The translations under genes and the position numbers were made by a program. Below are positions 11,536 to 22,432 of a DNA stretch of 64,000 nt, piece by piece; position 1 is the first letter of the stretch, and every line of letters starts with the position of its first letter. The DNA is from Cymodocea nodosa (lineage: Eukaryota > Streptophyta > Magnoliopsida > Alismatales > Cymodoceaceae). Location: NCBI GenBank assembly GCA_036874045.1, contig CM072341.1, positions 7,638,501 through 7,702,500 of the forward strand, written 5' to 3'. The notes beneath the pieces were generated by a model, which was not told the origin of the DNA, searched no databases, and was given only the letters and a program-made list of their open reading frames with translations.

Positions 11536-12822
11536 TGTAAGATCGTCTGTATCACAAGAGGGGGGTGAATTGTGTCTTTAGTAATTAAATACTAGTGGAT
11601 AAAACAAGAGCACAAAACACTTGTAAATGAAATTCTATTCTTTTATTTCAAGACAGAATTTACAATATCTTTTCAGCAATCCCTTCTTGACGGTTTTGAT
11701 ATAGTAATGTTCGATATACAATTTAAATAGGAAAACAAAGCTCTTATTCAAAACTAATTTTTAATTGTATATAACCTGATCTTTATGCACACACCTTCTT
11801 TCTTTCTATTTGCTCAGCTTCTATATCTCTTCTTCTCCAGTTGTCGAATTTCCAGACTTCTTATATTTGCAGCTCATTTTCTGAAATTGCTTGGAATTTC
11901 GAATTTCTTCTGATGTTGGAGAATTTTTTAGAATATGAATATTCAAACTTAACTTTTCGGTTAGGGATCCAGATTGAATATTCAGACTTAGTTTTTGAGA
12001 TTGGGATCCTCTTTTTGTAATGTAGCTCGTACTCTCTATTTGTAATCGAACTCTGTTGTCTTTCACCTTTAGTATATTCATCCACTTGATCCATAATCCA
12101 TTATCCATAATCCACGTACTAATTTTCTCTTTAATCCAAATTACTTTCTATTTTAATTTCCACTTTCTCCACTAACATTTTGAATTTCCACGATCTCCAC
12201 TTTGTAGATTCACCGAAATTTTATCTTCCTGGAGTCTTGTAGAATATCTTCTAAGTCTTTGATTTAGTCAAAGATTTACCCTTTAAGTCCTATAAAAACT
12301 CGAACACTTATCTTTTAACTCTTCGAGTTTTTGCACCTGCAAAACACGTGACTAAACAAAGAAACTTATCTGTTCGTTAGTCCTTTTATAAAACTTGAAC
12401 AGTTATCTATCCATGCATATAAAAACTCGAACAGTTATCTAACTATTCGATTTTTCATTACCGAACGCACATGGAAAACACGTGACAACTTAAAACATTA
12501 AAAACACATGTGTAGATAACCTTAACTATAAGAGTTTTTAACATAAAGTATTCGAAAAAAAATGAAACGTTAACTATCCGAAAGTTTAACTATCCGAAAC
12601 GTTAACTATCTGAAAGTTTAACAATCTGAAACGTTAACTATCCAAAAGTTTAAACTATTGCAAATCTAACTCTTCGAAAATCTTTAATTTATCTGACAAA
12701 AAAAAAAAACTTTTCGATAATCTATTAACTATTATACTTAAAGAAATATACTTAGAGAATATTATGTAGACTTATTTAAATATGATAATAAAGTATATAT
12801 CATCAAAATTAAATACCTAACA
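11536..12822 (-). repeat. A 3' LTR
   Basis: 1287 bp, from TGTAAGATCGTCTG to AAATACCTAACA, with the polypurine tract immediately after. It carries three copies of the 32-bp unit at 12564-12660, against two in the 5' LTR of the same element. Confidence 0.93.
12564..12660. repeat. 32-bp variable tandem repeat in the A LTR
   Basis: There are three units starting GAAACGTTAACTAT at 12564, 12596 and 12628. The same site has two units at 25779-25845 (the other LTR of this element) and one each in the solo LTR (near 2048) and in A2 (near 56721). Confidence 0.85.
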
Positions 12823-13166
12823 ATCTCCCCCTTTTTGATGATGTCAAAACCTAATAAGTCACATAATTTATATCTCCCCCTTTTTGGCATTATAAAAAAG
12901 TAAACAAACTATTTTCTCCTCCTTTAAGAAGTTAAGCAAGTTAAATGTAAGGAAGGAAATCTTACTAAGTATATATTAATCAAAACGATAGTTTCAAACA
13001 TACATAGGATTTATGGATTAAGCATAAACTGTTTAATATCATAAACTATGAAAAATAATCACGTAACATTAAAATCAGTAAACAGTTTACATAATAGTTT
13101 TGGTTACAAATTACAAAAAATAAAACATGTAATACATAATTTGTATAATCACAAGCCTCTTTGTCT
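12823..13166 (-). other. A polypurine tract and 3' noncoding region
   Basis: The purine tract at 12823-12843 (minus strand: GATGATG-related, then AAAAAGGGGGAGAT) abuts the 3' LTR. A second C/T run CTCCCCCTTTTTGGC follows at about 12872-12886. The rest is AT-rich and I see nothing coding up to the aORF stop. Confidence 0.8.
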
Positions 13167-15731
13167 TCAAAAAATATCAATCAGAGTATCTAAAATTTTG
13201 TTTGCAATTTCTATACTAACTCTGTTTATCTGATCAAGTAATGCTTGATCTAAATCATTTTGAGAACCTTGTGATGGTTGCTGTAAGAATTCAGTATGTA
13301 TGTCTGTATCTATACCTGTATGTATTTCTGTATGTATACCTTGTTGTATATCTGTATGTTGCTGTGTTTCTGTAAATTGTGTGGATTGTTGCTATTGTGG
13401 TTGTGACTGTGTTTGCCGATCCTATTGTTGTTGTTGTCGGAGGACAGGTGTATCTGCTTCCTGGTATTTTTGGAGTTCCTTTGCAGAGAAAGATCTTGAC
13501 TTTAATCTTTTCTATGGCCAAGGTGTAATATCTGTTTGACTTGCCACAATTCTCAAAATCGTATCACCATAAAATAATTTACTCTGCAAATGTAAGATAT
13601 GAGAAACAAAAATATCATACCAGTTCACCTCTATATGGTTTATTAATGTGTATGTAGCATACAGACATCTGCCAACTTCTGCCCCATGATCAAACCTCTG
13701 AAACAATGTAGCATGCAATATTTTTGCAATAAAACGTGCTTGGCCATTTAAGTCATTTAGTAATCTCAATGGTTTGTTGGCAGTTGGATCTTTGGCTAAA
13801 CTTGTAATGTCTCATCCAAATCGATAAATTTGTTTTCTTTCTAATAATTTAACTCCTTCATTTTTCAGACCAATTACTTGATAAAATAAATCTGGAGTTA
13901 AATATATGTCATTGTCTTGAATATTAGAAACAGGAATACCTTCTTCAACTATTAAGTTTGAGTAAAAACAACTGATAAGTTCGAGTATAGCAAGATGGCC
14001 TGGCTGTTGTAGAAATAGAGTCAACAAGCCTTGAAATTCAAATAGTTCTCGTATGTGTGCCATCCCTTCAAACTTAACTAGTCTTGAATATAAAACTATA
14101 AAAGTTTTATATGTTTGAAATTTGTCATAATATGAACTATTTTTGAACCATAATAGTGCATTTTCATCTAAACTCTGTTCAGGATTAGGTATTTTCCTAT
14201 CATGATGTTCTGATCTAGGACTTGCTTTAATATTATCAGTAGCATCTATATTTTCAGATCTTTCAGAACTGGTGGAATTGCCATCAAAACTTGTATAAAT
14301 GTCTGAATATCTGTTATTGTTGTATCAATAATCTACTGAATTTCTTCTATTTGTTCTCTGGAAACATTTAGTAACAATAGTCTTTGTAGTAATCTGTATA
14401 TCAGCAACATATATATCTATATTTGATCTATTTAACTGTCTCTGTATGAAAGAATGTTCTATATCTGTTTGTGGAATAGAATCATCTTGTATTTCTAAAA
14501 TTTGTATATGTGAGACATTGGTAGTATCATATTCTATTTGTAACTGTGTATGTTGTTGATTATATACATTTATCAACAAGTATACTATATATTGTAACAG
14601 ACATAACCATATATGTAAAATGTAGTTTAAGCAACTATACCAAAATTCAAAAGTCTCTGTTCGAGATATAGTAAGAAGAAGAATATCTGTACATTCCTCT
14701 TCAGATGAAATATCTTCAAAATTCATAAACTCAGTGTCTATGTTGTCAAAAATATCATCAAATTGGATATCATCTATATATGTATCATCAAAATTTCCTA
14801 CATTCTCTCTTTCCGTAGGAAAAGAATGTGTGCTTGCAGAATTGTGTGAAAAACTATCCATTGTATTAAAAGATACATTATGCACTAATGTGACATAATG
14901 CCTTATAGTATATGCGTGTAAGCCAATATTTGTCACATCTATTGGGATTCCTAACAAAAATGTCTATCTAGCTTCTGCAATGGAGCATAGTTTTCCATTT
15001 TTCACTGATTCTTCTTTTTGCTGCAATATTTCTTGTACACCTACAGTTAGTCCAAAATATTCAATTGTCTTTTTCTTTTTCCGACTATATGTCTGCAGTG
15101 TTTCAGGTTGTTCAAGAGATTCTAAAATTGTCTTAATTTCTCCTGTTAAAGGCAAATAGGGTCTTGATGGTCCTTCACCATGATGCCTAGGTGGTAATAA
15201 TGGAATATAGAGTTTTAAGCTCTCCACCTCTGCCATTTTGAGTTGATAAACTCTTTGTCCTTCACTTCAAAGGCCCATTTTGCTAATGGTAGTTTTCTGT
15301 TCATCTATATATTATTTAATATCATCTAAAACAGCTAGGGGAAAATAATATTGGGAATACAAGGATTGTAATTCCCTATTTGCATTTTCGATCATTGGTC
15401 CCCACTTCTTTCCATAATAAGTGATAGACTGTATCGATGTCTCAAGTACATGTCCAGAACTTACAACCGTAGGGTTAGGTTGTAAATGTCTTTTCCATAA
15501 ATGCAATGCAGAAAGTTCAGTCTGTTTTAGTCTAAACTGTGTTTCAGCATAATTTCGAATAAATTTCCAACAAAAATTTTTCTCATCTTGAACAGCTTTT
15601 CTTATTTCATGCAATATTTCATTTGAAAAAGTGTACCTTGAATAGATGTCGTTAATTTCATTCTGCATTTTCTGAAGTTCCAGCTCTCTTTTCTGCATTT
15701 TTGTCATTCTACCACGTCCTGACATTGTCAA
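13167..15731 (-). pseudogene. aORF of A: long env-position third ORF with Q/T-rich tail
   Basis: A coding region of about 855 codons in one reading frame, downstream of pol. The N-terminal part is basic and coiled-coil-like (GRGRMTKMQKRELELQKMQNE). The middle domain matches that of the B1 aORF (ELFEFQGLLTLFL, ISCFYSNLIVEEGIPVSN, QVIGLKNEG, ARFIAKILHATLFQRFDHG, LYATYTLINHIEVNWYDIF) and resembles the plant 'putative plant transposon protein' family. A Gln/Thr/His-rich tail follows (encoded about 13290-13440, built from TGTATxTGTA-like DNA repeats). It ends in an amphipathic helix (ANKILDTLIDIF) similar in placement to the B1 C-terminus. It is broken about ten times. The function is not known. 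It is clearly related to, but much diverged from, 6419-8704. Confidence 0.7.
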
Positions 15732-16660
15732 TTAATCTTCGCTTTGCACTATAGAACTTAGTGGAAGTAAAGATTGTGAAGCTAGGGTTTTACCAAGGTA
15801 GAAACACGAAAGGTTGTTAGTAAAACATTTATAACTCTTCGAGTTTATAAATGGATAAACGAATTCAATCATTGGAATCATAAATATAAGATCCGTTACC
15901 GATAAATAACTCGAGTGTTTGCAATAACTGTACAAGTTTTACAACCAACAATTGTACAATACTTAGCGTAACTGTTCATATAAAGAAAATAACTTCAAGC
16001 TAAGTGAAAAGTAAGAAAACTCGAAGACTTATGATAACTGTTCGAGTTTCTCGAAGGAATAAGTGTGAAAAGTCAAAGAGTTAAACATAACTGTTCGAGT
16101 TTTAGCTGAGACATTATAAAGCAGTGAAATTCAACACGTGCATAATTTGAACTTAAGGTGTTCAGAAAGTTTCGGACATTTATAAACCTAACTATCCGAT
16201 GCTCAGGTACATTTCGAAGAGTTGCAGATAACCTTCTGAAAGATAACTTAAGTCAATCTTCTAGATAACAACATGTGTACTTAAGTAGTTTTATAATAAA
16301 GAGATGTTTCGGATAGTTACAAATCTAACTATCCGATGCCCAAACGCATTTCAGAGAGTTACAGATAACTTACCAAAAATCCACTTAAGTCATGCATTAT
16401 GGTGTCGACATGTGTACCTCAGGAAATAATAAAATAGTCTATTGAACGTTTTAAAACACAACCGTACGATACTTGCAATATAACTTGCCGAAACAATAGA
16501 GAATTCAGATACTTAAGAATTAAAAAACCTGCAAGTCACCGACAGTTCAGAAATGTACTTAATTAAAGTGTATTTCCTGAAATTATGTAGATTCTTTCAT
16601 GAAAACATATAATAGTTCATAAGAACTAAATTATGATACGAGAAATTACTCCCCCTACAT
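15732..16660 (-). promoter_or_regulatory. C-LTR U3-like segment plus purine tract upstream of the A aORF
   Basis: Between about 16130 and 16640 the sequence is collinear with the U3 part of the family C LTR (compare 42400-42990). Shared landmarks are AACTATCCGATGCTCAGGT, ACTTAAGTCATGCATTATGG, GGAAATAATAAAATA, CACCGACAGTTCAGAAATGT, and the stretch with TTTCCTGAAATTATGTAGAT. It is followed at about 16647-16660 by CTCCCCCTAC, a minus-strand purine tract, just as a 3' LTR would be. In the element's sense direction this places a gypsy-like purine tract and U3 immediately before the aORF. Promoter activity is inference only. Confidence 0.65.
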
Positions 16661-17767
16661 AAATGTAGTGTAAAGAATCTATGGCGTACTTAATGTATGT
16701 TGTGTAATTAGATTTGACTTTAAAAGGTCAAATAGCTTACTTAAAGAGGATGCTAAGCCTTAAATAGATTTGAGTCTTTCTTTTTCTTTTTCTTTTTTTT
16801 AATTTAATTTGAATTAAATACATAAATAAGTAGTAGAGTTAACAATTTAGACTTTCTGGCTTTTATCTTATTCAGTTTACAAAAGATAATTCATAAAGAT
16901 ATACCTGCAGAAACTTAAAAATAATTCAATAATGAGTACACAAAACTTAAGGCAATAAATATCGTACATTATGTGTAAAGAGTAGATAATAACAAAAAAA
17001 AAAATAAGTATTATATGCACAGATTATGGCAGGATTGTTGTAACACCTTGAAAGATAAATTAAGCTTGAGTACATTGCCCCCTTTCCTTCTTTTTTTTGT
17101 TTATATTCATATATATATATATATATTTTATGTATTACCTCCCACAATATCATCTTTTTACGTGATCACAATCCCTTGCTTAGGGGAAAGATAACCAGTT
17201 ACTCAATGACAAGTGAGAACAGGTAATAATAAATTTTTTTTTTTTAAAATATAATCTGAATTACTTGCAAAATGAGTTTTCAGTCAGCACATCCCAAACC
17301 AATTGGTTTAAGTGACTAGGGTTTAAGATCCCCCAACGGACTTAATTACTCAAGTAATTACAAACAAAAACAAACAAAAAATAAAACAAGACAGTAAATT
17401 AAATTAGAGGCAACCGCAAGACTTAATTTTTCTAATAGAATGTTAATAACTTTCCTTTAATAAAAAGTACATACTTTCTATGTATTTTCTTATTAAAATC
17501 TCTGTAATAGCACAGACATAAGTAACAAAAATATAGTTGACACTCATATTAAATTAATTTAACTGTCTTTAAGTAATCTTTTCTGAATTTTTCTTGAATA
17601 AATTGACTTCAATAAAAATCAGAATTTCATAAATTCTTGACTACCAGAAAACTATAATTCGAAAATAGATGTTCTGTTTTGTTTTTGTTTTTTTTTGTTT
17701 TTAATGATAAAGACATTAAATTCTAAAACTACCTTATAACAAACCAAAATACAATAAATAGGACCAT
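16661..17767 (-). other. A noncoding block between RNase H and the U3-like segment
   Basis: No coding sequence. It contains a TA microsatellite (about 17109-17127) and long C/T runs. Landmarks such as GAGTTTTCAGTCAGCACATC and TTACTCAAGTAATTAC sit in the same order as related motifs in the C/B1 noncoding module, which suggests distant homology. Confidence 0.5.
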
Positions 17768-18778
17768 TTAAATATCAGATAACCTATAGATACCAAGTTC
17801 TAATCGTAATTTTGAGAAAATATTTTCATCTAAAGGTTTTGTAAATAGATCTACTAATTGTTCTGTGGTAGGAACAAAATTTAATACTATTTTTCCTTTT
17901 ATAACATTATCCCTTAGAAAATGATGTCGAACTTCTATATGTTTTGCTTGTGAATGTAACACAGGATTTTTAGATAAACTTATTGTGGAACTACTATCAC
18001 AGAAAATCTTAGTTGGTTCATAGTCTAAATTAAAATCTTTTAAGGTTTGTCTGATCCATAGGATTTGAACACAGCAAAGTGCAGCAGCTATATATTCAGC
18101 TTTAGTTGTAGATAATGCTACACAATTTTGCTTTTTGCTGAACCATGATACTAAAGAATTACCTAACAATTGACAAGTGCCATTGGTGCTTTTTCTTTCA
18201 GACTTACATCCTGCAAAATCAGCATCACTATAACCTACTAAGTTGAAAGAACTATGTTTAAAGTAAAATAGTCTGAAATTGATAGTTCCTAATAGATATT
18301 TAAAAATTTGTTTAACAACAAGTAGGTGTGATTCCTTAAGATTAGATTGATATCTAGCATAAGTACATACACTAAACATAATATCTGGTCGGCTAGTTGT
18401 TAAATAGAGTAATGAACCAATCATACTTCTATATTGTTTTACATCTACAGTTTTTTCAGAGTCATCTTTATCCAACTTGGTGATAGTACTCATTGGTGTA
18501 TTCTTTGTTTTAGTGTTGTCTAAACCAAACCTCTTTAATAAATCTTGAGTATATTTTTCTTGTGAAATAAAAGTACCCCGATCTAATTACTTAATTTGTA
18601 AGCCTAGGAAAAATGATAGTTCACCCATCATACTCATTTCAAATTGACTAGTCATGTTTTTCAAAAAGGACTCAACTAATTTAACATTTGTTACTCCAAA
18701 TATGATGTCATCTACAGAGATTTGAACTACTAATATATCTTTTTCGATCTTCTTGATAAAAAGAGTGTGATCTGCCTT
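17768..18778 (-). pseudogene. A RNase H and C-terminal half of reverse transcriptase
   Basis: The RNase H and connecting region are recognisable from RPDIMFSVCTYARYQSN, GYSDADFAGCKSERKSTNG, LVSWFSKKQNCVALST, KAEYIAAALCC and HIEVRHHFLRD, followed by the final FTKPLDENIFSKLRLELGIY. To the right, up to 18778, lie degraded RT palm sequences. A solo B LTR interrupts RT here, and the N-terminal RT part continues at 20529. It is closely related to 52708-53379 in A2. Broken. Confidence 0.88.
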
Positions 18779-20528
18779 TGTAGGATCGTATGGCTACACA
18801 AGAGGGGGGTGAATTGTGTATTTTTAATATTTTCTGAAATATAATTGAAACTTTAAAAATCAAAAACAAGTCGAGACATTGTTTTCATAAAATCATTTTT
18901 ATTCAAGGTTTCAATTACAATATACAATTCAATTCTCCTCAGAAATTGTAGATGTAATTATATTTCGATACCATGTTTCATCTATACAATTTCATAACTA
19001 CAAATAGAGAAAACTAATTTGCGGAATTTAAAACATTTCTCCTTGTTTGAGATCTTTCTTCTTCTTCTTTCTTTTTCAGCAATTCTTTAGTGACGAATTT
19101 CTTGTCTTTTTATGCTTCACCAAATTTGCTTCCTTTTGATACTTCAAATCTTTAGTGACGAAAATCTTACCTTTCTATGCTTCATTGAATTTTCTTCCAC
19201 TTGAGAGATTTTGCCCGAAGAGGTGTTTTTGATCCCTAAAAAAGATTTTTCTTTTGGTGTGCAGGGATGGTTTGATCCTTGAAAAGATTTTTCGTTTTGT
19301 GTGCAAGGATGGTTTGATCAACGAGAACTCTATGCCTTTTATATTGTATCTTCATTTCATGCATATCCTTCACGTTTAATCACTACCAGTTTTCCACTTC
19401 TCCACGTCTTTTCTTTTTCCTTCATCGAAACACACACATTCCAACCCACGTTTATATTTCGCATTTCCTTTAATCATTAGTCTTGGATCTCTGAAAAATT
19501 TCCTGCAAAATAAACTTTCTCGTCCAAAAATTTTTCATTAGTGTAATAAGAAGTCGTTACTTTAATGTTAACTAAACGAGTAACACAAGTATATATATAT
19601 AAATTAATGTTTCTAACTTAACGAGTTCCTCATGTGCCATTTCACGTGACAAGTACTGTAGCTAACCCAACGAACTAAGTCCGTGGTGTTATGCTAACTC
19701 AACGAACCAGCTTAACCTTTCTTTCGAAAGGTTAAATGATAACTCACCGAAAATAGTTTAAGTTTCGGATAGTTATAGATGTAAGTCACCGAAAAACTCT
19801 TTATATTATAAAACTAGTGAGACACGTGTCAAGACCTGAAAACATGACTTAAGTTACCTTTCGGATAGTTACGATTGTAAGTCTCCGAAAAACGTTAACT
19901 CACCGATTCAGTAATACACAAATGTTTTTATAATAAGAATTTTACCACGTGCAAAAATAACAATTTAAGTTTATAACGCTAACCTAACGTGTTGCCTTAG
20001 TGTTCAATATAGCAACTCAACGCGTTTAGTTATGTTAACTTAACGAGTTAAACATGTGCACCTCACGTGATACAATACAACATTTGTAACTTATAATTTC
20101 ACCACATGTATAACACTAACTTAACGAGTTCGTCTCTTCTTTTAGTCACTAACTTAACGAGTTATCACGTGACCTATTTTAACCTTTAAGCCTCTAACTT
20201 AACGAGTTCTCACGTGACCTCTATATAAACAAAACTTTAACTTAACGAGTTGTCTAAACGTGCACTATTCATGATACAAAAGATATAACTTTAAAACATA
20301 TCATGTTTTTCAATAAAACCACATGTTAACTTAACGTTTAGCTAAATGAGAAATTAATGCAACGAAACGACTAGTTATTAACTTCAGATCCAATACAGAC
20401 AAGTATTTATATCAATAAGCTTTTTCTGTATTAATTGACGATTTTAATTTCTTTTCACAAGCAATAGTAATTGAGCAAATATGATTATTTCCATTCAGCA
20501 CACATCATCAAAACAAAAATACTCAATA
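18779..20528 (-). repeat. Solo LTR of copia family B with target-site duplication
   Basis: It runs from TGTAGGATCGTATGG to ACTCAATA, flanked by the 5-bp duplication GCCTT (18774-18778 and 20529-20533), with RT sequence on both sides. At 1750 bp it is longer than the other B LTRs because of an extra stretch at about 19705-19915. That stretch has CGGATAGTT/AACTC-type motifs and ACACGTGTC otherwise typical of the C LTR, and begins with a 10-bp stem, 4-base loop hairpin (19712-19735, TTAACCTTTC/GAAAGGTTAA). It shows that family B was active after element A had inserted. Confidence 0.92.
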
Positions 20529-20533
20529 GCCTT

Positions 20534-22432
20534 TCCCATAGAATACCTTTTTTCCATAAGAAATTTAGATAATCTTTCATACCAAGACCTAGGAGCTTGC
20601 TTAAGGCCATATAGTGCCTTCTTAAGCTTGTAAACATATTAAGGATGTTTTGAATCTTCAAAACCTGGAGGTTGTTTTACATACACTTCTTCTTTTATAC
20701 ATTCATTTAAAAAAGCATTCTTAACATCCATTTGATATAATTTGAAATCCATATAACAAGCATAAGCTAACAAAATTCGTATTGATTCTAGTCTAGCAAC
20801 AGGAGCAAATGTTTCATCATAGTCAATTCCTTCATCTTGCTTGTAACCTTGAGCAACTAATCTAGCTTTATTTTTAACTATATGTCCATCTTAATCTACT
20901 TTGTTTCTAAATACCCACATTGTTCCTATTATGGACTGATTTTTAGGTGGTGGAACTAGATCCCATACCTCATTTCTTATAAATTGATTTAGCTCATCTT
21001 GCATAGCTAAATACCAAAATTCATCTTCTAAGGCATCTTCAATTTTCTTAGGTTCTAGCAAAGAAATAAATGAATAAACACCACGGATGTTGACTACTGA
21101 TGACCGAGTCCTAACTCCTTGATTAGGATCGCCTATTATCTGATCAATAGGATGAGATGAAGCATAACACCAATTTTTATGTTGTTCCACATTTTCTATA
21201 GGTATGACATTATTTTCTTCTAAATTTTCATCATTAAAACTTAGATTTCTTATTCCGTCAAATAATCTATCAATTTCTCTGTCAACATCATTTGGTACTA
21301 TTCTTGAGAGAATTTATGAATCGAAGTTTTCAACATGTCTTAAATTCAAATGAGAATTTTCATGAAATTTTACAAGCAAGGTTTCCTCAATGGTTTTTGT
21401 TGATTTATTATAAACTCTATATGCTTTACTTCTAATGGAATAACCAACAAAAATACCTTCATCTGATTTAGATTTAAATTTGTCTCTTCATTCCTTAGTG
21501 TTTAAAATAAAACACTTACAGCCAAAGGGTTTTAAATAACTTATTTTGGGAACCTTGTTATACCATATCTCATAAGGAGTTTTATCTAAAATTGGTCTTA
21601 GATGTACTCTATTTATAACATAGCATGCTGTATGAACTGCTTCTGTCCAGAGAAATAGGGGTAACTTATTCTCATTTAACATGGTTCAAGACATTTCCTG
21701 AAGTGATCTGTTTTTACGTTCTACTATCCCATTTTGTGAAGGAGCTCTTGGAAATGAGTACCTATGATCTATGCCTAATTCTTCAATAAAGGTGTCCATT
21801 TGATCATTATCAAATTCTGTACCATGATCACTCCTAAGTTTTTGAATTTTAACATTTTGCTCATTCTGAACTTTATTACAGAATATCTTAAATATTTCAA
21901 AAACTTCAGTTTTATTAGCTAGAAAATAGACCCAAGTGAATCTAGAATAGTCATCAACTAGTACAAAAACATAATGTTTACCTCCTAGACTGGTTGTTCT
22001 AGTAGGTCCAATTAAATCTATATGCACTAGTTCTAATACTCTTTTGCTTGTTATTTCATTTAAGCTTTTAAAAGATGTTTTATGTAATTTACCTAGTTGA
22101 CATGCATCACACATAAACTCTTTTGAGTACTTAATACTAGGTAAACCTCAAACTAGATTCTTTTTAGACAGCTTTTGTAATAATTTTAAGTTTGAGTGTC
22201 CTAGTCCTCTATGCCAGAAAATGACTTCATTCGATTTTGCAATTAAGCAAGCATTGTCTTTAATAATATCAAAAGGCAAATTTATAATACAAACAGATCC
22301 TTTCTTGTATACAGTGAATAAAATTTCATTTGTAGACATGTCCATAATTTTATAGGAATCTTTTTCAAAAATTACTTTGTAAATCTTCATTAAAATAGGA
22401 ACACTCAATAAATTAAAACCTAAGTTTTTCAC
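20534..22432 (-). pseudogene. A integrase and N-terminal half of reverse transcriptase
   Basis: In sense order: the pre-integrase zinc-binding region (FWHRGLGHSNLKLLQKLSKK, 22148-22432, with CDACQLGKLHK just after); the integrase core with VLELVHIDLIGPTRTTSLGG, YVFVLVDDYSRFTWVYFL, KLRSDHGTEFDN and a final Glu in GIVERKNRSLQEM (21686-22114), which matches the D-D-E pattern; the integrase C-terminal part (PLFLWTEAVHTACYVINR, 21488-21682); and the RT start (IEDALEDEFWYLAMQDEL, NEVWDLVPPPKN, 20891-21190). Integrase inserts the DNA copy into the host chromosome. Broken at several places. Confidence 0.9.

Noticed and set aside
12500-12700. Regularly repeated short units in LTRs, considered as a CRISPR-like array.
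   Set aside because: The units are adjoining and degenerate with no unique spacers, vary between LTR copies, and sit in a plant retrotransposon context.
13300-13539. Plus-strand ORF of 79 codons very rich in cysteine, resembling a metallothionein or toxin-like peptide.
   Set aside because: It is the antisense shadow of the Gln/Thr/His-rich tail of the A aORF, produced by the TGTATxTG-type DNA repeat. It has no promoter, signal peptide or relatives in the other aORF copies.
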